Shown here piece after piece: positions 16,060 through 48,042 of a stretch of DNA of 64,000 nucleotides. Source of the DNA: Amycolatopsis sp. DSM 110486 (GTDB lineage Bacteria; Actinomycetota; Actinomycetes; Mycobacteriales; Pseudonocardiaceae); contig NZ_CP080519.1 in assembly GCF_019468465.1 (NCBI RefSeq), positions 9,479,001 to 9,543,000 of the forward strand, given 5' to 3'. Both the position numbers and the translations under genes were made by a program. The number at the start of each line of letters is the position of its first letter. The first letter of the stretch is position 1. Under the pieces are notes generated by a model, which saw only the letters and a list, made by a program, of their open reading frames with translations, made no database searches and was not told where the DNA came from.

Positions 16060-17751
16060 GTGACGACGGCTGCAGCGACGACCGGGCGGGACGTGCTGCG
16101 GCACGCGATCTCCGGACAGCGGGGGGCCGTGACGCTCTCGTCCGTTCTCGCCGCCGCGCACCAAGGGGGTGAAGCCCTGGTGCCCGTGGTGATCGGCGTG
16201 GTCATCGATCACGCCGTGGCCGACAGCTCCGTGCTCACGCTGCTCACCTGGCTGGGGGTGCTGGCGGTGGTGTTCCTGGTGCTGTCCTACAGCTACCGCT
16301 TCGGCGCGCGGGCCGCGGAACGCGCCGCCGAGCGCGCGGCGCACGACATCCGGCTCTCGCTCTCGCGGCGCGTGCTGCATTCGCGGGGCGGCACCGAAAC
16401 GGGCGCGCTCGCGGGTGAGCTGGCCAGCATCGGGACGTCGGACGCGCGCCGCGTCGGGATGATCAACGCGACGGTGCCGTTCGGGATCTCGGCGCTGGCG
16501 GGCCTCGTGGTCAGCGCGGTCGCGCTGCTGCGGATGTCGGTGCCGCTCGGCCTGCTGGTGCTGCTCGGCACTCCCCCGTTGCTGTTGCTCGCACACCTGA
16601 TCGGCAAGCCGCTGGAGAAGCGCAGTGAGGTGGAGCAGGAGCGCGCGGCGCACGCGTCAGGCGTCGCGGCCGACCTGGTGGCGGGGCTGCGGGTGCTCAA
16701 GGGCATCGGCGCCGAACCGGCCGCCGTCGACCGGTATCGCCGCACCAGCCGGGATTCACTGCTGGCCACCGTGCGCGCCGCCCGCGCGCAGGCCTGGCAC
16801 AACGGCGCGCTCCTCGCGTTGACGGGCATCTTCATCGCGCTGGTGGCGCTCGTCGGCGGGAACCTGGCGGCAAACGGCGACATCAGCGTCGGCGACCTCG
16901 TCGCGGCGGTCGGGCTCGCGCAGTTCCTGCAGACGCCGTTCTCGATCTTCGCGTGGGTCAACGGCCAGTTCGCGCAGGGCCGCGCGTCGGCCGGGCGCGT
17001 CGCGACCGTGCTGAACTCCCCGCTCGCCGTGCCCGAGGGCAGCGCGTCGCTGCCGGCGCCGGCCGCGGGCGGGATCGAACTTTCCCGCGTGACGCACGGA
17101 AAGCTGCGGGAGCTCGACCTGTCCGTGCCCGCCGGACAGCTGCTGGGGGTCGTCACCGCCGACCCGGCCACGGCCACCGACCTGCTCGACTGCCTCGGCC
17201 GTTTCACCGACCCCGGTGCGGGCATGGTGCGCGTCGACGCGGTCGACCTGTCCACTGTGGACCCAGACCGCGTGCGTGAGGTGGTGCTCGTGGCCGCCCA
17301 CGACGCCGATCTGTTCGAAGGAACCCTGGAGGAGAACGTGCGAGCGGGTGGCCCGGCGGTGCCGGACGGAGTGCTGGCGGCCGCGGCCGCCGACGAGGTG
17401 GCGAGCACGCTGCCGTCCGGCACGGCCACGGCCGTCACCGAACGGGGGCGCTCGCTCTCGGGCGGGCAACGACAACGCGTCGCGCTCGCGCGGGCGCTGG
17501 CGGCGGACACACCGGTGCTCGTGCTGCACGACCCGACCACGGCCGTCGACACGGTCACCGAAGCCCGGATCGCCGAAGGCATCGCCCGATTGCGCCGCGG
17601 CCGCACCACGATCGTGGTGACGACCAGCCCGGCGCTGCTCGCGGCCACCGACCGGGTGGTGCTGCTCGACGAAGGACGCGTGGTCGCCGAAGGCGAGCAC
17701 GCCGGCCTCGTGCGCGAGCGCGCCGACTACCGCGCGGCGGTGCTCTCGTGA
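16060..17751 (+). CDS. ABC half-transporter A (degenerate ATP site, intact signature)
   Basis: A 563-residue exporter-type half-transporter with six helices in residues 1-310 and an ABC domain from about 330. The ABC domain is unusual. Where Walker A should be (residues about 362-375) it reads G-V-V-T-A-D-P-A-T-A-T-D, without the P-loop lysine; Walker B ends H-D-P instead of D-E; the H-loop histidine is replaced by threonine (V-V-T-T-S-P-A). The signature L-S-G-G-Q-R-Q-R near residue 466 is perfect. Its partner, encoded by the overlapping next gene, has the opposite pattern. Like IrtAB and YbtPQ it may import iron-siderophore, or it may export the apo form; its iron-box promoter ties it to this pathway. 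Confidence 0.9.
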   Translation: MTTAAATTGRDVLRHAISGQRGAVTLSSVLAAAHQGGEALVPVVIGVVIDHAVADSSVLTLLTWLGVLAVVFLVLSYSYRFGARAAERAAERAAHDIRLSLSRRVLHSRGGTETGALAGELASIGTSDARRVGMINATVPFGISALAGLVVSAVALLRMSVPLGLLVLLGTPPLLLLAHLIGKPLEKRSEVEQERAAHASGVAADLVAGLRVLKGIGAEPAAVDRYRRTSRDSLLATVRAARAQAWHNGALLALTGIFIALVALVGGNLAANGDISVGDLVAAVGLAQFLQTPFSIFAWVNGQFAQGRASAGRVATVLNSPLAVPEGSASLPAPAAGGIELSRVTHGKLRELDLSVPAGQLLGVVTADPATATDLLDCLGRFTDPGAGMVRVDAVDLSTVDPDRVREVVLVAAHDADLFEGTLEENVRAGGPAVPDGVLAAAAADEVASTLPSGTATAVTERGRSLSGGQRQRVALARALAADTPVLVLHDPTTAVDTVTEARIAEGIARLRRGRTTIVVTTSPALLAATDRVVLLDEGRVVAEGEHAGLVRERADYRAAVLS

Positions 17752-19523
17752 GCACCCGCGAACTGCTCCCGACCGCGGACGGGCACCGCATCCGCGCGGT
17801 ACTGGGCGAACTGCTGCGCCGCTCGAAGGCGCGCGCCGCCGGGTCGTTCGCCTTCGTCGTGGCCGCCACGGCCGTCGGCCTGCTCACCGCGCCACTGCTG
17901 GGCCGCGTCGTCGACATCGTCGCGCAGCACCGCCCGGCCACGGACCTCGTGACGCCGGTCGTGGAGCTCGTGCTCGTGGCGGTCGCGTCGGCGATCGCCA
18001 CGGCCATCGGGACCTCGATGCTCGCGCGCCTCGGCGAGACGATGCTGGCGGATCTGCGTGAGCGGTTCGTGGACCGCGCGCTGGGCCTGCCGCTCGAACA
18101 GGTCGAGAAGGCCGGTTCCGGCGACCTCACCACGCGCGTGACCAACGACGTGTCGGTCGTCGCCGAGGCCGTGCGCGAGGCGTTGCCGGAGCTGGGCCGG
18201 TCGGTGCTCACGATCGTGCTGACGCTCGTGGCCATGGCCGTGCTCGACTGGCGGTTTCTCCTCGCGGCCCTGCTCGCCGTGCCGATCCAGCTGCACACCG
18301 TGCGCTGGTACGTCCGGCAGGCGAAGCCGCTCTACGCGGCGCAGCGGGCCGCCGTCGGTGCACAGCAGCAACAGCTGCTCGACACGATCGGCGGTGCCAA
18401 GACCGTGCGCGCGTTCCGGCTGGCCGACGAGCACGTGGAGCGAGTGCGTCAGCGTTCGGACGGCGCGGTCGAGCTGGCGCTGCGCGGGATCCGCCTGGTC
18501 ACGCGGTTCTTCGGCCGGCTGAACCTCGCGGAGTTCATCGGGCTCTCGGCCGTGCTGGCGGCGGGGTACCTGCTCGTGGGCGCGAACCTCGCGACGGTCG
18601 GTGTCGCCACCGCGGCGGCGCTGTACTTCCACAGCCTCTTCGGCCCGATCAACACGGCGCTCGCGCTCGTCGACGACGCGCAGGCGGCCGCGGCGAGTCT
18701 CGCGCGGCTGATCGGCGTGGCCGACCTGCCGGCACCGGTCGAGCCGCGGCAGCCGGCCCGGCCGGTCGACTCGTCGGTGAAGGCCGGCGCGTTGCGCCAC
18801 TCCTATGTGGACGGTCACCCGGTGCTGCGGGAGGTGGACCTCGAACTCGCGCCCGGCGAACGCGTCGCGCTGGTCGGCGCGAGTGGCGCGGGCAAGACGA
18901 CGCTGGCGAAGCTCATCGCCGGCATCCACCAGCCGGGCTCGGGTTCGGTGTCGCTCGGCGGCGTGGCGCTCGCCGACCTGGGCCCGGCCCAGACGCGGCG
19001 GACCGTGGCGCTGATCAGCCAGGAGGTGCACGTCTTCAGCGGCACACTGGCCGACGACCTGCGGCTGGCACGGCCCGAAGCGTCCGAAGAGGACCTTCGC
19101 GCGGCGCTGACCGTTATCGGCGCGCTGGAGTGGGCCCAGGCGCTTCCGGAGGGGCTCGACACGGTCGTCGGCGACGGCGGGCACCAGCTCACCGTCACGC
19201 AGGCGCAGCAGCTCGCGCTCGTGCGGCTCGTGCTGGCCGACCCGCCGGTCGCGATCCTCGACGAGGCCACGGCCGAAGCGGGCAGCGCGGGCGCCAAGAC
19301 GCTGGAGGCGGCCGCCGCGGCGGCGCTCGCGGGGCGGACCGGGCTCGTGGTGGCCCACCGGCTCACGCAGGCGGCGGCGTCGGACCGGATCGTGGTGCTC
19401 GACGCGGGCGCGGTCGTGGAGACGGGCACGCACGACGAGCTGGTCGCCGCGGGCGGGCAGTACGCGACGTTGTGGGCCGCGTGGTCGGGGACGCGCCGGG
19501 TGGACGACCCAGTAACGGAGTGA
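17748..19523 (+). CDS. ABC half-transporter B (intact ATP site, degenerate signature)
   Basis: A 591-residue half-transporter with a six-helix domain followed by an ABC domain. Walker A is perfect (G-A-S-G-A-G-K-T-T near residue 377), Q-loop I-S-Q-E, Walker B A-I-L-D-E-A-T and H-loop V-V-A-H-R-L are intact, but the signature is L-T-V-T-Q-A-Q-Q instead of L-S-G-G-Q. It therefore supplies the nucleotide-binding half-site, and protein A supplies the signature, for the single working composite site of a heterodimer. It starts at GTG 17748 overlapping the previous stop (GTGA). The binding lipoprotein gene follows after 82 bp with its own iron box. Confidence 0.92.
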   Translation: MSTRELLPTADGHRIRAVLGELLRRSKARAAGSFAFVVAATAVGLLTAPLLGRVVDIVAQHRPATDLVTPVVELVLVAVASAIATAIGTSMLARLGETMLADLRERFVDRALGLPLEQVEKAGSGDLTTRVTNDVSVVAEAVREALPELGRSVLTIVLTLVAMAVLDWRFLLAALLAVPIQLHTVRWYVRQAKPLYAAQRAAVGAQQQQLLDTIGGAKTVRAFRLADEHVERVRQRSDGAVELALRGIRLVTRFFGRLNLAEFIGLSAVLAAGYLLVGANLATVGVATAAALYFHSLFGPINTALALVDDAQAAAASLARLIGVADLPAPVEPRQPARPVDSSVKAGALRHSYVDGHPVLREVDLELAPGERVALVGASGAGKTTLAKLIAGIHQPGSGSVSLGGVALADLGPAQTRRTVALISQEVHVFSGTLADDLRLARPEASEEDLRAALTVIGALEWAQALPEGLDTVVGDGGHQLTVTQAQQLALVRLVLADPPVAILDEATAEAGSAGAKTLEAAAAAALAGRTGLVVAHRLTQAAASDRIVVLDAGAVVETGTHDELVAAGGQYATLWAAWSGTRRVDDPVTE

Positions 19524-19567
19524 GGCTCGCCGCGGTGGACGTGGTTGCATCGACAGGGCGGTCTGAC

Positions 19568-19586
19568 TTAGGTTAGGCAAACCTGA
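19568..19586 (+). promoter_or_regulatory. Iron box ahead of the siderophore-binding lipoprotein
   Basis: TTAGGTTAGGCAAACCTGA matches the iron-box consensus at 17 of 19 positions and ends 19 bp before the ATG of the binding-protein gene. It is the strongest of the three boxes in the window and predicts tight repression by a DmdR1/IdeR regulator with iron. Confidence 0.88.
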
Positions 19587-19605
19587 TTAATCGAGAGGAC
19601 CGACG

Positions 19606-20682
19606 ATGGCCCGCTTCTCCCTCCTGTCCGCCGCGCGCGGGCGCGCCCGGACCGCCGGGGCGCTCGCCGCGGCGCTCGTGCTCACCGGCGCGCTCACGGC
19701 GTGCGGCTCCGACACCCCCGCGGCACCGGGCTCGACCGGCACTTCCGGCGCCACGGACCCCGGCGCGTTCCCGGTCACCATCGAGCACAAGTACGGCTCG
19801 ACCACGATCGAGAAGGCGCCGCAGCGCGTCGTCACCGTCGGCCTCACCGAGCAGGACTCGCTGCTCGCGCTCGGCGTCGTGCCCGTCGGCACCACCGACT
19901 GGCTCGGCAACTTCCCCGGCGCCATCGCGCCGTGGGCCAAGGCGCAGCTCGGCAACGCGCCGCTGCCGACCGTCCTGAAGGACGCCGACGGGCCGCAGTT
20001 CGAAAAGATCGCCGCGCTGAAGCCGGACCTCATCATCGGCCTGTACTCGGCGCTCACGCAGGAGCAGTACACCACCCTGTCGAAGATCGCGCCGACGATC
20101 GCGCAACCCAAGCAGTACAACGACTACGGCATCCCGTGGCAGGACACGACCAGGACGGTCGGCAAAGCCGTGGGCAAGGCGAAGGAAGCCGACGCGCTCG
20201 TCGCCGGGGTCGAGGACCAGTTCGCCAAGGCCCGCGCCGCGCACCCGGAGTTCGCCGGCAAGAGCGCCCTGATGGCCACCCAGTACGACGGCTACTTCGT
20301 CTACGGCAGCGAGGACCCGCGCTCGCGCATCCTGACTTCGCTGGGCTTCCAGCTGCCCCCGAACCTCGACCAGCTCATCGGCGACAAGTTCGGCGCGAAC
20401 ATCAGCGCGGAACGCACCGACCTCCTCAACGTCGACGCCCTGGTCTGGATCGTCGACACCATCCCGGGCGGCCAAGCGACCCTGGCGAAGGACAAGCTGT
20501 ACTCGGGCCTGAACGTCGCGAAGCAGAAGCGCGAGGTCTTCATCGAAGACCCGAGCACCTACGGCAGCGCCACGTCGTTCGTCAGCGTGCTCAGCCTGCC
20601 CTACACGCTCGAGCGGATCGTCCCCCAGCTCGCCGCCGCCGTCGACGGCAATCCGGCCACGGACGTGAAGCCCGCGGCCTGA
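19606..20682 (+). CDS. Ferric-siderophore-binding lipoprotein (FepB/FhuD/DesE type)
   Basis: A 358-residue class III solute-binding protein. The lipobox L-T-A-C (Cys near residue 36) follows an Arg-rich signal; the mature part begins with a Ser/Thr/Ala linker, then I-E-H-K-Y-G-S-T-T-I-E-K-A-P-Q-R-V-V-T, the standard opening of this family, and K-P-D-L-I-I-G near residue 144. It would hold the ferric hydroxamate at the outer membrane face and deliver it to the FecCD permeases at 13856-15945 or to the half-transporter pair. An iron box overlaps its promoter and a clear terminator follows. Confidence 0.94.
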   Translation: MARFSLLSAARGRARTAGALAAALVLTGALTACGSDTPAAPGSTGTSGATDPGAFPVTIEHKYGSTTIEKAPQRVVTVGLTEQDSLLALGVVPVGTTDWLGNFPGAIAPWAKAQLGNAPLPTVLKDADGPQFEKIAALKPDLIIGLYSALTQEQYTTLSKIAPTIAQPKQYNDYGIPWQDTTRTVGKAVGKAKEADALVAGVEDQFAKARAAHPEFAGKSALMATQYDGYFVYGSEDPRSRILTSLGFQLPPNLDQLIGDKFGANISAERTDLLNVDALVWIVDTIPGGQATLAKDKLYSGLNVAKQKREVFIEDPSTYGSATSFVSVLSLPYTLERIVPQLAAAVDGNPATDVKPAA

Positions 20683-20696
20683 TCTGTGCACGCCCC

Positions 20697-20732
20697 AACG
20701 CCCGGCCGGGAGACGTCCTCCGGCCGGGCGTT
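20697..20732. terminator. Bidirectional terminator between convergent genes
   Basis: Perfect 13-bp inverted repeat (AACGCCCGGCCGG and its complement) around a 10-base loop. It lies between the 3' ends of the binding-protein gene and the DUF885 gene and ends in TT on the plus strand, so it can serve both. Confidence 0.85.
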
Positions 20733-20748
20733 GTGACTGCCTGCCGAC

Positions 20749-22419
20749 TCAGCTTGCCGGCGAGCCAGCGGACTCAGTCCTCGGTGGAGTACACGAGCCG
20801 ATCCACGTAGTGACGATTTCGTCGAGAACGGACAATGGCACCTGGCCCTCGGAAAGTACTGCCGTGTGGAAAGCGCGAAGGTCGAAGTGGTTGCCGAGCA
20901 CGTGACGGGCCTGGTTACGCAGTCGGCCGATCTCACGGCGGCCCACCATGTACGCCAGGGCCTGCCCCGGCTCCGACAGGTAACGGTCCACTTCGGACTC
21001 GATCAGCGCCGGAGCCATCGGGGTGTTGGCAAGGAGGTACTCCACCGCGCGCCGGCGGCTCCAGCCCTTGGCGTGCAGCCCGGTGTCGACGACCAGTCGG
21101 GCCGCGCGGTTGGAGTCCATCGCGAGCATGCCCAGCCGGTCGAGCGGACCGGAGTACAGACCCATCTCGTCGGCCAGCCGTTCGGCGTAGAGAGCCCAGC
21201 CTTCGCGGAACGCGGTGACCTGCGCGGTGCGGCGCAGCAGCGGCAGGTTCGTGCGTTCCTGGCTCAGCGTCATCTCGAAGTGGTGACCCGGCACGCCCTC
21301 GTGGAACGCCGTGACCTGCGCCTTGTGCCTCGGGACATCGGCGGGGCTCCTCGTGTTCACGAAGTAGGTGCCCGGCCGGGCACCGTCGAGGCTGCCGACC
21401 AGATAGGCGGAGGGAACACGGGACGAGCTCGTAGGTGGGTACGCGGCCACCTCGCATTCCGACGAAGGCATGGCGGCGAACCAACCAGGTGCGGCCGCCG
21501 TTGCCCGCACTACCGCGTCGCGGGCCGCGAGGAGCATCTCCTCCCCGGTGCGGAACCGGAGCGTCAGGTCGCCCCGCAACCGCGCGAAGATCTCGCTCAG
21601 CCTCGAAGTCCCGAACACCGCCGGGCCGAGCGCCACGTACTCCTCGCCGAGCTCGGCGACGAGTGAGAGACCGATCCGGTGCAGTTCGTCCGGCGAAAGG
21701 CCGGTCGTGGTGTGTCCGCGCACGGCGGCCGCGTACCGGATCTCCCCGCCCGGCAGCCAACACACCCCAGCGTGGTCAGCGTCGCGGCCGCGTGGCAGGA
21801 GCTCGCTGGTCAGCACGTCGCGGTAGGCCCGGATCGCGGGGGCGGCAACCTCTCCGAGGATCTCGTCGCAACGGTCGCCGAGCGCACCCTCAGCCGACCG
21901 GCGCAGCGTGCCGAGGTCGGCGAGCTGGTCGTCGAGGTGCTTCACGGCGGCCACCACGAGGTGCGCGACCGGGAGCAGCCCGGCCGCCATGCCGTCGCGA
22001 TGGCGCCGGGTGAGCGTCTCGAAGAACGTGGGCAGGCTACGCAATCGGCCCACAAGGTCCTCGCCCATGGTCAGCGGCAGTGTGGCCAGATCGAGCAGCA
22101 ACCCGGGAACAGGGGTGAGGATGAAGTCGCTGACGGTGAACTCGGTCCACCGGCCCTCGGCCCGTTGACTGTGCATCCGTGCCTGCTGAACGACGACCGC
22201 CCGGGTGACCAGCTCGGAGGCGGTCAGCTCGGCCGGGTCCAGCCGTTCGGCGCGGTCCGCGATCCGCGCGACGGTGGTGGCGAAGTCCGATTCGGTGGCT
22301 TCGCCGTAGTCGGGCAGCCGGTCGCCATAGCCGGGGATGCCCTGCACGATCGCGGACATCGGGAACCGGTCGAGCACCGTCCGATGGAGCTCATCAGCCA
22401 GCTTCGTGACCTCGGCCAT
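20749..22419 (-). CDS. DUF885 family metallopeptidase-like hydrolase
   Basis: A 556-residue DUF885 protein. The zinc motif H-E-G-V-P-G-H-H lies near residues 373-380, with F-R-E-G-W-A-L-Y-A-E-R-L about 35 residues later supplying the third ligand; both are hallmarks of the family. No signal peptide is seen. I choose ATG at 22419, preceded by GGGGGA at good spacing; an ATG 11 codons upstream is less well supported. It lies downstream of mbtH on the same strand, after a hairpin. Members are predicted peptidases; here it could cleave a peptide siderophore or have nothing to do with it. Confidence 0.85.
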   Translation of the reverse strand: MAEVTKLADELHRTVLDRFPMSAIVQGIPGYGDRLPDYGEATESDFATTVARIADRAERLDPAELTASELVTRAVVVQQARMHSQRAEGRWTEFTVSDFILTPVPGLLLDLATLPLTMGEDLVGRLRSLPTFFETLTRRHRDGMAAGLLPVAHLVVAAVKHLDDQLADLGTLRRSAEGALGDRCDEILGEVAAPAIRAYRDVLTSELLPRGRDADHAGVCWLPGGEIRYAAAVRGHTTTGLSPDELHRIGLSLVAELGEEYVALGPAVFGTSRLSEIFARLRGDLTLRFRTGEEMLLAARDAVVRATAAAPGWFAAMPSSECEVAAYPPTSSSRVPSAYLVGSLDGARPGTYFVNTRSPADVPRHKAQVTAFHEGVPGHHFEMTLSQERTNLPLLRRTAQVTAFREGWALYAERLADEMGLYSGPLDRLGMLAMDSNRAARLVVDTGLHAKGWSRRRAVEYLLANTPMAPALIESEVDRYLSEPGQALAYMVGRREIGRLRNQARHVLGNHFDLRAFHTAVLSEGQVPLSVLDEIVTTWIGSCTPPRTESAGSPAS

Positions 22420-22592
22420 CGTTCCCCCAACGGCCGGACCGGACCCACTCATCGTGTCATCCCGATCCTGATCGGTCGCGGGCACGCCCACAGCGTGGTG
22501 AGTCGTCTTCGACTGCAGTCCCCCTTCCGAGTTCCCAACCCGAGAGAAGCCGTCGCTCGTCAACGAACCTCAGCACAGAGCCTGAAACACCG

Positions 22593-22627
22593 AACCGTCC
22601 GGCCGGAAGCTCTCCGCCCGGGCGGTT
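22593..22627 (-). terminator. Probable terminator after mbtH
   Basis: Arms AACCGTCCGG and CCGGGCGGTT form a 10-bp stem with one wobble pair, just downstream of the mbtH stop on the minus strand. It would separate mbtH from the DUF885 gene, at least in part. Confidence 0.5.
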
Positions 22628-22640
22628 TCGTGTTGCTGCG

Positions 22641-22850
22641 TCAGGACTCCATGGCCTCGATGAGCGACTTCGGCCGCAGGTCCGTCCAGTTCTGTTCCAC
22701 GTAGTCGAGGCACGGCTGGCGAGCGTCGGGGCCGAAGGCGGTGGTCCAGCCGGCCGGGACGGCCACGAACTGTGGCCACAGGCTGTGCTGGCCCTCGTCG
22801 TTGACGAGCACGAGGTAGGTGCCGTCGGGGTTTTCGAAGGGGTTGGTCAT
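22641..22850 (-). CDS. mbtH: MbtH-like NRPS accessory protein
   Basis: A 69-residue MbtH-like protein with all the family's fixed positions: N-P-F near the start, [15 protein letters not shown] and [14 protein letters not shown]. MbtH proteins bind adenylation domains of NRPSs and are often required for their folding or activity. It must serve the six-module synthetase on the same strand. An AGGA ribosome site lies 8 bases before the ATG. In the present arrangement an IS110 element sits between the NRPS stop and mbtH, so it may not be transcribed with the NRPS. Confidence 0.96.
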   Translation of the reverse strand: MTNPFENPDGTYLVLVNDEGQHSLWPQFVAVPAGWTTAFGPDARQPCLDYVEQNWTDLRPKSLIEAMES

Positions 22851-22884
22851 GGTGTTGTCCTAATCGGTAGTAGGAGTAGTTCTT

Positions 22885-22904
22885 CCGGCTCGTGATCGAG
22901 CCGG
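22885..22904. other. Perfect hairpin upstream of mbtH
   Basis: CCGGCTCG-TGAT-CGAGCCGG is an 8-bp perfect stem with a four-base loop, 35 bp before mbtH. It could be part of the original NRPS-mbtH spacer or a weak attenuator. There is no T-run. Confidence 0.45.
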
Positions 22905-22964
22905 TTGGTGCTGGTCCGCCGGCGGGCGATGCCTAGGTTTTCCGGTCGTTCGACGACTTAAGAA

Positions 22965-23210
22965 AGAACGGCGCGTCGGCCGGTGGGCCGGTGCTTGTGG
23001 TGGTGGGATGTCGTGGCGCGAGTCCGCCGCAGGAGGTGACCTCTCGGTGTGTTCCCGAGCCGCGAGCTCTTCGGCAGAACGAGGTTCCTGCGGTGTGCTG
23101 GAGTCACGAACGGCTACTGAGATGACGGACCATCGAGTCCCGCGATTAGGGCGCTGCGTGACCCTGCCTGGACCCGTGAGCAGCCGCAATAGCGAAGGAG
23201 GCGTGACGGT
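22965..23210 (+). ncRNA. Candidate bridge-RNA region of the IS110 element
   Basis: This noncoding stretch lies directly upstream of the transposase. It holds several short inverted repeats such as CGGCC-GGTG-GGCCG and GAAC-GAG-GTTC, plus AGGTGACCT. IS110 elements are known to express a structured guide from this position whose loops pair with target and donor DNA. No sequence-level match to a known bridge RNA was attempted; position and structure are the evidence. Confidence 0.4.
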
Positions 23211-24443
23211 TTGACACTGTTCTGCGGCATCGACTGGGCCGAATCCCACCACGATGTCGCCATCGTCAACGACACCGGAACCGTGGTCGCGAAAGCCCGC
23301 ATCGGCGACGACGCGACCGGGTTCGCCCACCTGCTCGACCTGCTGGCCGAGGGCGGCGACACCGCCGGAAACCCGATCCCGGTCGGGATCGAGACCGACC
23401 ACGGACTGCTCGTCTCTGCGCTGCGCGCCACCGGACGCACCATCTACGCGATCAACCCGCTCTCCGCATCGCGGTACCGGGCCCGGCACCAGGTCTCGGG
23501 CGCGAAGTCCGACGCCGCGGACGCGGTGATGCTGGCCAACATCGTGCGCACCGACGCCGACGCACACCGCCCACTGCCGGCCGACACCGATCTCGCCCAG
23601 GCGGTGCGGGTGCTCGCGCGGGCCCAGCAGGACGCGGTCTGGGCCCGCCAGCAGCTGGGCAACCAGCTCCGATCGCTGCTCAAGCAGTTCTACCCCGCCG
23701 CGCTCGACGCGTTCGCCGGCCAGCCCGAGGGCGGCCTGGCCCGTCGCGACGCCCGCACCGTCCTCGCCGCCGCACCCACACCCGCGCTCGCAGCGAAACT
23801 CACCCGAGCACGTCTGCGGACACTGCTGGCCAAGGCCGGGCGCCGCCGCAACGTCGATACCGACGTTGATCGCCTCCACGGTGTGTTCCGGTCTGATCGG
23901 TTGCGGCAGCCACCGATCGTGGAGAACGCGATGGGCATCCAGTTTTCGGCTTTGCTGAGCCAATTCGAGGCCGCCTGCGCCGCCGCTGACAGTCTGGCGG
24001 AAGCGGCACGAACCCATTTTGAGCAGCACCCGGACGCCACGATCATCACCAGCTTCCCCGGCCTGGGACTGCTGGCCGGCGCCCGGGTGCTCGCCGAAAT
24101 CGGAGACGACCGCACCCGCTTCACCGACCCCCGCGGCCTCAAGGCCTACGCCGGATCCGCCCCCATCACCCGCGCCAGCGGCCGAAAAACCGTGATCACG
24201 CACCGACACATCAAAAACCGGCGCCTGGCCGCGGTCGGCCCGATCTGGGCACTGGCCTCGCTGCGCGCCAGCCCCGGCGCCAGACGCCACTTCGACACCC
24301 GCCGCGCCGCCGGAGACTGGAACCACCAAGCCCAACGACACCTGTTCAACAAGTTCCTCGGACAGCTTCACCACTGCCTCCAAACAGGACAACTCTTCGA
24401 CGAACATCAGGCCTTCCCACCTCCACTCACCGCTGCGGCTTGA
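23211..24443 (+). CDS. IS110-family transposase (DEDD recombinase)
   Basis: A 410-residue intact transposase. The N-terminal RuvC-like domain starts F-C-G-I-D8-W-A-E-S-H-H-D, and A-K-S-D-A-A-D-A supplies the later acidic residues. The C-terminal Transposase_20 domain has F-P-G-L-G-L-L-A-G-A-R, F-T-D-P-R-G-L-K-A-Y-A-G and A-P-I-T-R-A-S-G-R-K, which contains the conserved serine. It starts at TTG 23211 with AGGAGG upstream. No frameshift is present, so the element may still be active. Confidence 0.95.
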   Translation: MTLFCGIDWAESHHDVAIVNDTGTVVAKARIGDDATGFAHLLDLLAEGGDTAGNPIPVGIETDHGLLVSALRATGRTIYAINPLSASRYRARHQVSGAKSDAADAVMLANIVRTDADAHRPLPADTDLAQAVRVLARAQQDAVWARQQLGNQLRSLLKQFYPAALDAFAGQPEGGLARRDARTVLAAAPTPALAAKLTRARLRTLLAKAGRRRNVDTDVDRLHGVFRSDRLRQPPIVENAMGIQFSALLSQFEAACAAADSLAEAARTHFEQHPDATIITSFPGLGLLAGARVLAEIGDDRTRFTDPRGLKAYAGSAPITRASGRKTVITHRHIKNRRLAAVGPIWALASLRASPGARRHFDTRRAAGDWNHQAQRHLFNKFLGQLHHCLQTGQLFDEHQAFPPPLTAAA

Positions 24444-24468
24444 CTCTTAAGAACCTGAGATGTCTTTC

Positions 24469-47991
<23,523 letters not shown>

Positions 47992-48042
47992 CTGGGAGCC
48001 TCCACCGTTGGACTGAAGCTGGACTGACTGGGCGCCGCGCCG

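Larger units (their letters stand above)
22957..24453 (+). mobile_element. IS110-family insertion sequence between NRPS and mbtH
   Basis: The element carries one intact transposase gene. The 8-base word CTTAAGAA occurs on both sides (22957-22964 and 24446-24453) in the same orientation and is my proposal for its limits; the family usually leaves no terminal inverted repeats, so the ends are uncertain. About 245 noncoding bases precede the transposase, with several short hairpins, where the IS110 group encodes its bridge RNA. The insertion starts 16 bp after the NRPS stop codon, so the NRPS itself is undamaged. Confidence 0.7.
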
